This document shows, in pieces, positions 37,022-49,002 of a stretch of 64,000 nt of DNA. Origin of the DNA: Amphirosellinia nigrospora (Eukaryota; Ascomycota; Sordariomycetes; Xylariales; Xylariaceae); contig SCHM01000005.1 of NCBI GenBank assembly GCA_004123355.1, positions 1,116,001-1,180,000 of the forward strand. The letters run 5' to 3'. Below the pieces are notes generated by a model. That model did not search any database and had not been told where the DNA came from. It worked only from the letters and a program-made list of their open reading frames with translations. Position 1 is the stretch's first letter. Each line of letters starts with the position of its first letter. The translations under genes were made by a program, and so were the position numbers.

Positions 37022-37971
37022 TGATGCAATGGCGGAAGGCGAGAATTATTTATTCGCTGAGTAGGCCGCGTACTGTGATGTATTCAAGATTACATAACTA
37101 CCTAAGCACGCAAACATTGATCATCTTGAAGCCCTGTTAACCTCCCTTGTATGTAGTCTGACCCTACTTATGTGCACGGAGGGACTAAAGTAGGTACATA
37201 CCCTCGCGCCTTATCCCGCAGGGCGGTACACCTTTAAATGACCCTTCATCTTGTAAATTTTACGTAAAAGGATTTTTTACGGACTTTATTTGATTCTAAA
37301 AGGAAGGATTTTCTTTGCATGGCATTCATTGTCTTCACATGACACCTCGACGCTTCTGCTATCGCCTCCGTAATTACACTTTCTAAACCTCTACGCGCTA
37401 ATGTCATCCCCAGCTGGTTAAAAATCTCTGTTCATTTGCCACGAGAACGAATCTCAAAAAATACCATCGGTGACGTGTCATGGCTACTATAGGGTACGCC
37501 AGCTGGTAGTACGCATCCCGTTCAAACTGCACAACGGCCCCCTTTGCCAGGCTCACTACGTTGGAGTCAGCGAAGGTCCGAGTTGTAAACTACGTTACAG
37601 ACGTGAGGCATTCCTCAAGTACACCAGAAGGCTTGAGCTTGTCTTTGGTAATGAGATGTTCAAATGCCATCAGCTCTACCGTGACCATGGTCGCTTCCAC
37701 GGCCCGAGACACGCCATCTTCTTGGTATTCTTGAAGTCGCGCGAACTGAGGTTCAACTCCCGGACCAGACCTTTGACGGGGGAAGGACCACTGCTCTGGT
37801 CTTTGTCATCGGTAGTACTACTCGGCTGGGTCCTGGAGATGTCTCGAACCGTGGCGTTGCCCCAGTTCGTCAGTATGATTACCTCTCCAACTTCCAGGCT
37901 CTACGCATCAGACTGCTCAAGTATGTGATCTTGTCGGTCTTAACCTTTCGAGTGCCCAAGCTCGTCCTCTA
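37022..37971. other. Intergenic, one unexplained open stretch
   Basis: A frame open for 152 codons at 37470-37928 (plus) shows no domain I can name. Other frames across it also lack long stops-free family-like text. Left as unexplained. Confidence 0.4.
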
Positions 37972-38090
37972 GCGAAGGAGGTAGGACTGTGTAAAACGAA
38001 AGTTTTCTTGTTAATAATGTTTGAAATCTTTAACACTTTTATAATGTTAATAATAAAGCCTTAGGTTTATTTAGGTATAACCTCCTTTGC
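37972..38090. mobile_element. Small TA-flanked inverted-repeat element (MITE-like)
   Basis: The ends are inverted repeats: GCGAAGGAGGT at 37972-37982 and, on the other strand from 38090, GCAAAGGAGGT, 10 of 11 bases matching. Both ends are flanked by TA (37970-37971 and 38091-38092), the target duplication of Tc1/mariner-type insertions. The 119-bp interior is AT-rich and non-coding. It lies about 35 bases beyond the stop of the NCS1 permease gene. Short inverted repeats can occur by chance, so confidence is moderate. Confidence 0.5.
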
Positions 38091-38124
38091 TAAAAGCAAA
38101 AGCTTACGCTGCAGCCCGTTCCGC

Positions 38125-39993
38125 TCAATCCCTGCTCTGGTGCTTATTGACAGAATCCCCATCGAAACCGATCTCTTCATCCACCTTGCGTGGTCTATCG
38201 CTACCAACAACACTACCCGCAACGCTACTGTTGTCATCATCATAGGCGAGCCTGACCTCGTCAATTTGGTCTCCAACTTCGAGCCATTTGTCGCTGCAGG
38301 CCGGGACCGGGAAGAACTTGCAGCAAATCCAATATATCCCAGCCGAAACGATAAATCCGGCGAAGAAGTTAAGGTTGTATATATATGTCGCACCTTTTGG
38401 CACGTGGCCTCCATTGACGGCTCCAGCAAATCCTACCACGTTGATCAAGATGCCGGCGATGTATCCGGCGTATGCGCGCCAGTTGAAACCGAAGGTATAG
38501 TAGTATGGGCCACCACGGCGCGCGTCGTATAACTCCTTTACTCCAAGGTACCCGCGTCGTACGAAGTAGTAGTCGGAAACCATGACGCCCGCGATAGAGC
38601 TCAAAAAGACAGAGTACGCCGAGAGATAAGTCATGAAGTTATTCGACGACGACAGAAACTGGTAGGGGCACAGCGCAAGGCCAATGATTGCACATAGATA
38701 TCCACCTCGTCGAATGTTGAGGAACCGTGGCAGCAATGCTGTGAAGTCCGTACCTGCAGAAATGGAGTTCGCAGCGATATTGGTGCCAAGCTGTGCGAGT
38801 GCGAAGGCGAGAGCAATGATGAACACACCGAACCGCTGCGCAGAGCCACCGTCGTCGCTAAAAATCGGTTCTGTTAGAATCAAGCTCTCAAAGACAACCC
38901 CTTTCTTCATTACTTACATGAATCTTTCGAGCAGATCAAGAGGATCCCAGATTGGTTGTGTCCCGGGATAGATGACTATGGAGCTGGAGGAGACGAAAAT
39001 GCCCACGAAAGAGGTCACGGCGAAGCCGATAGGGATGGTAAGCAGTTGAGACCAAAGCGCATCACGGGGCTTTCCAGCGAAACGTGCAAAGTCCGGATCG
39101 TTGACGATGAGTGTAGCGAAGTTGGCGATGGAGCTCAAGACGCCCTTCACAAACTCCCAAGCTAGCTCGCTGCCCTGTAATTTGGCCGGCTGGTTGACAA
39201 TGGGCCGACGCCGCCAGCTCTCACCAGAGCCCATATGAAGAAGGCAATGCCGGCAGTGGGGACGAAGTATGCCTTCACCGTGAACAGATGACGGATCTTG
39301 TGAACGGGGAACCAGATAGCGGGGAGCGACACCAGCCAAAAGATGAAAAAGGAGGCGTAGTCGGCAGTCGTAGTACCCGAATTAGGAGCGAAGGTGTTGG
39401 GAATAGTGGTGCGATCCCAGCTGAGCCAGATGCTCCTAATCATGAGATAGACGCAGTGTCCTCCGATATAAGCCTGGACGCCGTACCAAAACGCCGCCAG
39501 GACCGAGCGATTCAGCACCGGCCATAGACTGCCCAGATGCCGAAACTGGCACGGTTGACGACGGGAAACCCGATATGATAAGTCGCGCCAATGCGTCCGG
39601 TGGTGCAGACGAAGGCGCCAGCAATGGAATAACCGAGCCAAACGCTAAGCCAGGCTTGCCACCACGACAACCCGTTCACGATACTAGAGGAACTGATCAT
39701 CCATGTGTTGATGTTGAACGAGTCAGCAACCCAAAAGCCGACGAAGTTCCAAGGTCCCCACTGCCTCCGGGCCGGTTCAACGGGTTTCAGATCATGGTTC
39801 GTTAGCTGTGTGGTTGAGACACCAGGCGTTAGTCTAAGCTCCGAATCGGCATGACTTGATACAGGTACTATGGTGCCCAATGGCACGGTAGACAGAGACG
39901 TACCATAAGCTGAGCGGTAGAGAGGCCCTCCTCGCTATCCACGGCAATCTTTTCAACCCATGACTTGGACCGAGACGTATGTAACCTCCGCAT
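38125..39993 (-). CDS. NCS1-family permease (uracil/allantoin type)
   Basis: Plasma-membrane nucleobase-cation symporter of the fungal Fur group. Exon 1 (39993-39904) encodes [16 protein letters not shown]...[11 protein letters not shown] 98-nt intron (39903-39806) follows, then [20 protein letters not shown], the classical NCS1 start, and [14 protein letters not shown]. Twelve or so membrane helices can be traced, including [38 protein letters not shown]-type motif as [16 protein letters not shown], and [11 protein letters not shown] 60-nt intron (38917-38858) lies at [14 protein letters not shown]. Frame breaks at about 39527 ([11 protein letters not shown]) and 39205 ([14 protein letters not shown]) sit in G and C runs. 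The end is KHQSRD. Substrate within uracil, allantoin, or related compounds cannot be told from sequence alone. Confidence 0.92.
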
Positions 39994-42137
39994 TGTCGTC
40001 TCTTGGGTGCATCAAAGAGTGTGATGCTCACGAACGTTTCCGTCAAGTAATTCTTTGCTAATAGCGGCCGGGTCTGGCCACACTTAGTCACCAGAGATAG
40101 CTATACTTGGATGGAGGTGCAAAGAGGTTGGATACAGCTGACGTGTCGGAAACTCTATTGCGACTCGACTGCAGTGATGTCAATCGGGATGTAAGGCTGC
40201 GGGGTGGGATTAAGATGCCATCGGGAGTAGATGGTCGCAGCACATGGAGAGTTACGACGGGAGCTGCAGGATATATAAGACAAAGCAGCCATATAAACAA
40301 ATCAGAACCTGGTCTCTGTCGAGACCTCGACGCTGATCATAGTTGGGGGCGCATCAAGCATGCAGGACACCTTCTTCCCGGCACATCGATCTTGTACCTA
40401 CTCTATCCAGAAGGCCTGGCATTGCTCCCCGCTTTACACAAAGAACTACTGTACACCCCGACCGTTATCTCAGTAGCTCGTGACGAAGCTAGATGACGGG
40501 ATACCCATGTCTGTAGTCCGTAGTTTCGGCATCACCGTCGTCCATAGCCCTCATTGGCCTGCCGTACATGGGCGTACATTAGGTCGAGGGTGAATGTAGG
40601 TGAGGTAACTGTCTTCTACAAGAGAAATGCAAATGATCGTCTGGTCATGAAGCCATCGGTAGACCAAAGGACAGGGTTCGACGTAAGTACCCCGCAAATG
40701 ACATGAAATAGCTGGGAATGGCTGGGAAACAATAGGCCTAGCTTATCAAAAAGGCCTATCTGGGGCAGATAAAGCCCCAGTCAGCTCAGATAGAATTACT
40801 CGATCTCATCGAGCAACACTTTCAAACCTTATTATCAAGCGTCGTGTAGTGTAGAACAAGAGCCTGCTCTTATCAGATGTCCACTCTCGCTAAGCTTGAA
40901 CGGTGCTGGCACTAACTTTGCGACAAGGAAAAAAAGATAAAGCCATTTAAAGACAAAGGACGATTCGCACAATCATCGCTTATTAGAATTCATGGTAATA
41001 CCTACCAGACAGGTAGGATCGTGATTGACAGTAATGCGACACCTAGAAACGAAGGGTCGTCCTTATTGAATGCTGCAATGATGACGTATGGATGTCACCT
41101 TTTATCTTTAGGTAAGATGAATGTATTCGGGGTGAGTTTGCGGTGAGCGTTGTGCCTGGGCCGTATCTGCTAGCGGGGACCTAAACAAGACCCGGGAATC
41201 CAGCAGCGGGCCCCTAGGTGGGTACAAAGTCGGGGAGCTCTGCTCCAGCTGATAGGCTAGTAATTCGATGGAAGCCTTAGCTTACTTACCCCCACGGTCC
41301 TTGCATGGCGATTTCGTTTACCTATCGTCAAAAGACGAGACATGCTGTTTCGTATATAGATGGCGTCTCCCCAGCAGAAATACTAGGGATGCTTCTTCCA
41401 TTGAATTTCCCACCAGAAATAATACAAAATCAATTGGCATAATCGGACGAGATTTGGGGTTTCACGCCTATAGATACCAACAAGATTCCGGACACTAGTC
41501 GATACCAACAATTTTTCCTATGGCAAATATTGCCTAGTAGGTAAGGAGCAATGAAGATTGTTAAGAAGTAATGATAATTGTTACAGTTCAAGGGGTGGTG
41601 TGAGAACTTAGAAGGATGTGAAGAAAATTGTGCTATGCAATAACACGCCACGGTGGTCTGGTGATATTGACCAAGGCAACACTGGCTGCCTTGAGATTGC
41701 ATGGACGTTCAGGAGGCAGGAGACGGCGCCAAGGTCGCTCAAGTTACGCTATCCGCCACTAAGTCCAGCCGCACTCACTATTAGGATTCTATGTACCTCC
41801 TAGTATAAATTGTGCCTGTCGATACCTTTAATGGCACGTGCTTTCGCGTTAAAAGGGTGATCTGTGCAGCTGTACTTTCGTGCCTTCTGTGGTAAAAAAA
41901 GGATTGAACTTTGGTGTCCAGGAGACGTGGTTGCCTGAGAAGCGACGACGCGCTCTTCAAAATATTTAATCCAAGTTCACCAGCTGATAAACTTCACCAT
42001 CTTATATCGCTTCTGCTTCCATTCCACATCCACGTCCGCTTCTCACATTTAATCAATTACCTTCATTCTCTCCCCATTATTATCTCCTCACTCTTAACGA
42101 ACGCCAATTAGCACTACTCATCCACAACACCTCCATC
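39994..42137. other. Long intergenic region, divergent
   Basis: Divergent upstream regions of the permease and PARP genes. Short frames at 40107-40496, 41268-41498 and 41618-41803 show nothing recognisable. The part from about 41900 is pyrimidine-rich and probably the PARP leader. Confidence 0.5.
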
Positions 42138-45034
42138 ATGCCTCCGAGAAAGAGAAAGGCCGCTGCCCCCGCCCTCCCCCGTTTGATGGCTGAACATAGC
42201 TATAAGCGGCTCTATCCCTAATCGCACTCAAGTTTCTATTGAGAAAGATTTTATCGCCCCTTGGGCGGTAACACTGGCCAAATCTGTTTCGCCTTCTACC
42301 ACTCAGCTTGTCACAATTGAGACCGACTATCAGAAGCCATCTGCCAAGGTCAAGTCCGCCCAGGCAAATAAATTCCCATCGTCACCTTCCAGTGGCTTGA
42401 AGACTGCCTCAGCCAGAATACCCGCCTAGATGAGGCTACCTATGCTTTTACCTCTCAATCCCAAGCCCAGGTTGACGGCTCGGCTCAGTCAAATGACTCT
42501 GGCCCTGGCACTCGCACTCGCACTCGCAAGCGAGCAGCATCCCAGGCGCCACCAGATAGCAATGACAACAGTCAACCCGCTCCACCTACTAAGAAGAAAG
42601 GCAAGGCCGAGAATGATGAGTCAAAGGAACAAGAGTCAAAGGAACGAGAACCTAAGATTGCCGAAGGCCAAATTGCCAAGTCTCTCGACGTCAGGATTCC
42701 CGTTGACGAGGGTGCCCAAAATCAATTGGTCAACTATGAAGTTTACATCGATGACAATGGCGTCATTTACGATGCTTCGCTGAACCAGACGAATGCGGGC
42801 CGCAATAATAACAAGTTCTACCGTATCCAGGTAAGCCAACACAGTCGTCTCCTGCATATTTGCCTCATCTTCACCCCTTTCATTCAGAATCGTATCATAA
42901 TGACAAAGTCACCAGTTGCTCCGTTCTGTTGGCGGTGATTATCGTACCTGGACACGATGGGGTCGCGTGGGCGAATACGGCCAATCTAAAGCAGTCGGCA
43001 GCGGCTCTTTGGACGACGCTTTAAAACAATTCAATGACAAATTTAAATCCAAATCAGGCTTATCATGGGATAATCGTGGCGAACAGCCAAAGCCTAACAA
43101 GTACGCCTTCATTGAAAAGTCCTACGAACCCGATTCGGAAGACGAAGATGAGGATATGGATAAAGTCAAGACTGAAGTCAAGGAGGAGGAGGATGAACCC
43201 GAGTCAAAGCTGTCAGAGCCCGTGCAGGGCCTGATGCAGCTTATCTTCAACCAGGAGTATTTCACGAATGCGATGACAGACCTCAACTATGACTCGGCCA
43301 AGCTGCCTCTCGGCAAACTCAGCAAGGCGACAATCTCCCGAGGCTTTCAGGCTTTAAAAGACTTATCGTCCCTATTAGACGACCCATCTCTAGCGACGTC
43401 CGAGTATGGAACCAGCTTCTCCGACGCAGCTGAACAACTGTCGAATGCTTTCTTCACTATCATCCCGCACGCATTCGGTCGTAACCGGCCGCCTGTTATT
43501 CAGACCCAGACAGCGCTTAAGAAAGAAATAGAACTTCTAGAGAGCCTTGGGACATGAAGGATGCGGCACTGTTGATGAAAGCGGACAGGAAGGAAGAGAT
43601 CAACCAGCTTGACCGTCAATTCCGAGGTCTTGGTATGAATGAGAGTAAGTCCAGCTTCCAGTCTGCGAACAAAAAGCATGGCTGTTATTCTTTTCGACAT
43701 CTCAGATCAGTGCAGCAATGGAAACTATGAGCCTTTTCACTAACAGTTAGCCAGTGACTCCATTGAGTAATGCTAGCCAAGAGTTTCTTCAATTAAAAGA
43801 GTACTTAATGAACACCCGAGGAGTGACTCACAACGCCAACTACCAAGTACAACAAATATTTAGGATCGAGCGAGACGGCGAATTCGCTAGGTTTGATACA
43901 GCTCACGGTGCTGATGTTCGGGATCGACGTCTCTTATGGCATGGCTCTCGTTGCACTAATTTTGGGGGTATCTTGAGCCAAGGTCTTCGTATTGCCCCGC
44001 CAGAGGCTCCGGCTACGGGTTATGGTACGTATACAATGCCTTGTCAGATACTCTTATTCAATCCTCTTTTTTTATTGTTACGAAATCTGATGTTAACTTG
44101 TTTATAGTATGTGCATATTTCCTCTCACCTACCTAGAATGGACGGGCTTCGTGTCAATGCTTCTTGCCCAACTTAACAGCCAAGGTATCTATCACCCGAG
44201 AGATCTGCTAACTATTTGTATCTAGATGTTTGGAAAGGGTATCTACTTGGCGGATATGTCCTCAAAGGCAACAATCCCCGAGTCCTCGAGTCTAGAAAAA
44301 CTAGCTAACGGACAAAATAGTCTGCCAATTATTGCTGCTCGTATATATCCAATGGACACGCGCTGCTGCTTCTATGTGAAGCTGAGCTCGGTGACCCCTT
44401 GCAAAAACTGACAGGCTCCTCGTGTGAGTTATTCTCGGGACTGTTTCCTTCCTAGTGACGATAACTGACGCCGTATATTGTAGATAACGCTGGAGAAACC
44501 GCCAAAGCCAATGGTCTATGATGTCACATGGGGTCAAGGTTCAACTGGACCTAGTGCCTGGAAGGACGCGGAAGTGAGTAATTATCTGGATTATCTTCTT
44601 CTAGTTTTGGTATCTTTTGGAGCACCATGTTCTCTTTTCGAGGCAAGAGTGTCTAAAGGATGCTAAAACCCTCACAAGTCAAGTTTCAAATGGCGATAAC
44701 TAACTCTGAGTGTTATAGTGTGTCCACCCTTCCCTGAAGGGCGTGAAAAGTAAGCAAATCAAATCTTCTAATCTCATTTTGCCGATGTAGCATCGCAAAA
44801 TAAAAGGAAATAATTCGGCATACATCAATCCGTATACGATACTTATCCAATTTATCATCTTCGGCTACTACAAACCACTTGCACAGATCACTAACATCAA
44901 CTATTGTAGTGCCCGATACAACAGTGATGCCAGGTCCGACGAACATTCCGAACGCATACCTCCTATACAATGAGTACATATGTTACGATATCTCCCAAGT
45001 ACGACTGCGATATCTCTTGCGGGTCAGAATGTAG
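42138..45034 (+). CDS. Poly(ADP-ribose) polymerase
   Basis: Nuclear PARP of the fungal type (A. nidulans PrpA, Neurospora NPO group), which adds ADP-ribose chains at DNA breaks. Start MPPRKRKAAAPALP, then a BRCT domain (TQVSIEKDFIAPLGG, IVTFQWLEDCL) spread over several frames. A Lys/Glu linker leads to the WGR domain (NYEVYIDDNGVIYDASLNQT, then YRTWTRWGRVGEYGQ), the helical regulatory domain (GLMQLIFNQEYFTNAMTDLN, PLGKLSKATISRGFQAL) and the catalytic domain. The H-Y-E triad is intact: LLWHGSR, GKGIYLADMSSK, and YNEYICYD near the end. The last residues are VRLRYLLRVRM. Introns occur at about 42832-42920, 43646-43750, 44024-44225, 44418-44483, 44576-44718 and 44751-44909. Frame breaks are mainly in the BRCT part (42170-42430) and at 43553. 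Confidence 0.95.
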
Positions 45035-45968
45035 GACCTTCAGCTACGCTAGGTATCCGGCTTGCTCTATCACGGCAATCATATCTTCTTACTCAGGCTA
45101 GCAGATTGCCTTTCTAAATCTTCGATATCGCCACCCTGCTTTTTGGTTGGTCCGTGTGGCATTGGGTAAGGAGTAAGGAGTATAGAGACAGGAGACAGGA
45201 GTAAGGTCTTTGTCATGTAGCCACTCATCTAGCAACTTGCGGCTTGTACGTTTAGTAAGATGTGGTTACTTATATCTACGCAGATATATACTCATCAAGT
45301 TGCTATTACACATGCTACTTGGTATGGACCACTAGATAAAAAAAGCTTAGTCAATATATGATCTTCCCCTATCCATGTCCCATCTTGAGCAGTCTGTTCA
45401 ACGTGATCTCTATTTCTATTTAGATGATCAAAGGAGCGATGGTTGTATGAAAGCAATAGTGATCTAACATTTTGCGCATTAGAATGAGCATGGATATTCC
45501 AGTCTTATATAGAGACACTCCTATCAAGCTACACTCCTCCCACTTGTTGACGCTTTCTTTCTTTTTTTCACCGTCGGTGGCGGCACAAGGACATCGTATT
45601 GATACCACAGACACATATAGTGACCACTACCTCTCAAGTAGCTACTTTCGCCCACCCTAACTAGAGGCGATCCTATAAAATTATGCCTCATGATTGAGTG
45701 GAAACCTGCGACATGCGACTTGACAGCCGTTGTCAACACGCAATACTGTTCCTGACCGTACTACAAAAAAGTTTATAACAAACATGCAAACAAACACGAG
45801 TTTAATCCTGACTTCATAGCCAAATGAAACTCACGACATTAAGTCACCATTCTCATCTTCTTCCACACGAACGCCGAAGCAATGATGGTGGAAGTATCGA
45901 GCAAGCGTAGAGGTCTAGGTGGGTCGCCGTTTGAGACCTGATCGACTTCACTTCTACAAAGCAATCGA
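45035..45968. other. Intergenic between convergent genes
   Basis: No coding content recognised. Short repeated units GTAAGGAGTAAGGAG and GACAGGAGACAGGAG occur at about 45168-45205. Confidence 0.5.
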
Positions 45969-46861
45969 TCAAATCCTCCAGGGATCTTTCGAAATGACGC
46001 CGTCGTTGGCGAGACGCCAGCCTTGCCAGCCTGCGGCGCCCTTCTGGTGCTCGTGGTACGTCGGCTCGCAGTCGGGCAGCTGTGCGAGCCCCCAGCACTT
46101 GGGATCGCCCCGACTGAACGTGCCGTTCCACCAATCCTTGCGCGGCTCCTCGTGCTCGCGGCGCCCGCAGCAGCTCCAGACCCTGCCGCTACCGCTACCG
46201 CTGCCGCCGCCGTCGCCGTCGACGTAGTGATAGTAGCCGTCGTCGCAGGGCTCGTACTCGCCGGCGCTGAAGCGCGGTGCCTTGAGGATCTGGGGACTTC
46301 GAAGAACTCCTTCGTGCTCTGTTACGATCGTGCGGTTTGGGTCAGCTCGATATTTCTTTTCACAATCGGGATTCCTTTTTCTTTTTCTTTTCTTTCTCAG
46401 CTGCTAAGCCTCGCTTCTTTGTTTCAATTCATACGTACTCTAGCAAACCCAAGGATGTGAATTCTCCTCCCGCTTGACAAACTTGCGACAGTGCATGCAT
46501 TCGAACTCGGCCGGCAGCGCGCTGGGGTCCGGCGGGATGCGACCGGAATGCGCTTCCCTGATGAACCGCCTGACGACTTTGGTGCCGACCCGGACGTCTG
46601 CCTCCCGCTTCTTCTTGTCGCTTTCGGTCTCGTTCTGCAGCGGCTGGGGCTGGGGCACTCTCTCTTCATCACGGGGTTCTCTAACACGCTCGGGGCGCTG
46701 GTGGTAGTAATACCTGTTTCCCCGACCCGACGAGCGGTGAATCGGCGATGCGCGACTGGGATGACTTGTCTTTCCTCATTTGTCTCGAGACGAGTGTCGG
46801 AGGGCGAGGAGTGTCGAGTCCAGTGCGGTCCGCCTCTGCGAGCGAAGAACCGACGGTTCAT
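45969..46861 (-). CDS. Small Arg-rich, Cys-rich protein, possible zinc binder
   Basis: I do not recognise a named family. The start at 46861 reads MNRRFFARRGGPHWTRHSS. After a frame break near 46712 comes YYYHQRPERVREPRDEERVP, then ESDKKKREADVRVGTKVVRR and a Cys motif ECMHCRKFVKREENSHPWVC. An intron (GTACGT at about 46438 to an AG near 46290) follows. Exon 2 reads ILKAPRFSAGEYEPCDDGYY, then a Gly/Ser stretch, WSCCGRREHEEPRKDWW, GDPKCWGLAQLPDCEPTYHE and the end ANDGVISKDPWRI with stop at 45969-45971. Spaced Cys and His pairs suggest metal binding. The coding content is convincing; function is unknown. Confidence 0.55.
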
Positions 46862-49002
46862 GGTCGTCGCACCGAACAGGCAGGTTGGTGTAAGGGATGC
46901 AATCTGTAATCAAAGAATTGAAAGAGAAAATGTTGGAGATATGCAGGTTTTGGTAGGGGTACAGACGAAGCCTATCTTAATAAATTGGCTAAGGAGATGG
47001 ATGGATGGGAGATCTTGTACTCGAATTCTTGAAGGAATGGGTGCTTTCACGCTGGAGGGTAGCGTTCTTGTACGGGATATTTATAAAGTAAATAACGACA
47101 TGTAAACAAAGTACTTAATTTTCTTTCCTTAGCAACTGTTGAACAGGTTCTAGCATACTGGTAAGTTGGAACAACGTTATTCGGAAACTCTCCAGTTTTC
47201 CCTAACGATATTGCACTATCTAGGTGCTTGCCCAAGTTGCCATAAGCACACCTGACGTAGCATCTTATTCCTTACCTACTTATATCGATTCTTAACGTTC
47301 GCTACGTTCTTGCTCCCAAGATTGTAGCTGGCTTTGTACACTACGTGCCTTCCAATATTTCTTAGCACAAACACCGGAGAACTAGGTAATGTCTCTATTT
47401 AGCAAGAAGCTGAACAAGATGAGATAAAATTGTAACTGCCCAGCTGCTAGATAATCCCTAACATATTTTACATAAAGATGTATAAGTGCAAGACTCTGTG
47501 CGAAGCTTCAGCTGATGGCTTACTTGTATTTGATCTAACATTTTGAGATGACTGTATGAAATTGAAAGATTGGCATCCAGAAGCGAGGCGATTGGATATA
47601 GACCTCCCGCCCGGCCGAATATAGGGCTGAGGCCCCCATGGTCCCATCGATACCGGGAAGAATTATTCCTATTCCAATAGTTTTCCAAGCTTTTATTGCA
47701 TAGCTTGCCAAGAAAAGCAGCACCCTGGTAATAGAGGGTAAGGAGCTTCCATAGAGGAATCATTATTCATCGCTTTTCAAGAGATCAGGAAAATGACGGC
47801 ATGGGAAAGTTATTAGAGGCTAAGAGGAGATGTAATGGAATGGATAATTGCATTTGTAGCTTTAAGATCGATACAAGTTCCACCATGATTTGCTGGGTAG
47901 GGTGAACTTCCAATATTCAAAAAGTGAAAACACTAGATCATCAGAAGTTACCTAGGAGGCGTTCAATAAGATACGATAGCAATGGAAACGGCAGAAGTAC
48001 CTAAGCTGTGAGCGGAATTCTTAATGGGATCTCCTAGCACCTTTATAGGAATTAGCAGGAAGTAATAAAGAAAGGGAGAGAAAACTTCAAGTTGTTAATA
48101 CACGTTAGACAAACCTGGTACCTTCCTACAGCCGATTTATCCCGGGGTTATAGTTTAATTACTCTACAATGTAGATAGCCTAGATAAGAGCTTATTACGA
48201 CTTCCATATTGTAATAGACGTGTAAAAATGAACCTCACAACATGTCCAGGACCGGGCCTTGGGAGCCGACAATCCCGTTTTATTCTCCCCTTTTCAACAA
48301 CTGAAGCTAGGGTAGGTGGCTCATGCAAATACCTTCTTAATATTGGGATAAAATAAGTAATAACGATGGACGCTTACTTGATATATTTTGTGTTGCCCAG
48401 CGCGACTTAAAGTTCCACAATTCCCGGCAGGCCATTCACTGAGTGGCCGTTCGACCTACGTATGAGAGGGGAGGCAGAAAGGATGACTATGTGGGTATGC
48501 AGGAGACACGTAACGCAAGCTCAAGGTTACATGGGAAGAGATATAGGCACGAAAATGCCTGGTCTATTTTGAAGATAACGAGGCGAAGTAAGAAAGATAA
48601 GATGAGGCTCTGGGACAACTACTAGACTAGGCAAACTATACTTACTTCGGAGGTCAAAAGAGAGACAGATTGCCCAAAGCTTCCAATCTTTTTATAAAAA
48701 CACTACGCATGGCGTGCTAAAATATCCAGCCCACTGACAATGTATCCGCTATCCGCGAACGCCATGTAAAAACATGCTTGAATCAGAGGCTCTTTGACGA
48801 CCCGAACAAATACAAGTGATGGTTGCCCGGTAAAAAATTCTCCTGAACGCCAACTTTCATGCAAAATAGCGCTTTATCTGGGAACGAAGCGATGCGGTTA
48901 TAAAATGACATAATTCGCCGCCATAGCCGTGGCGTCCCTTGCAGTCGTACGCCGAAAGAGAGAGAATTGTTCGTGAATCGTGTCTTACTCTTTGCCACCA
49001 CA
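46862..49002. other. Long intergenic region
   Basis: AT-rich, with only short open frames (for example 47458-47763) and no recognisable domain. No repeat structure noticed. Confidence 0.5.

Noticed and set aside
37740-37765. B-box-like GGTTCAACTCC suggesting a tRNA gene
   Set aside because: No A box at the right distance and no acceptor stem pairing around it.
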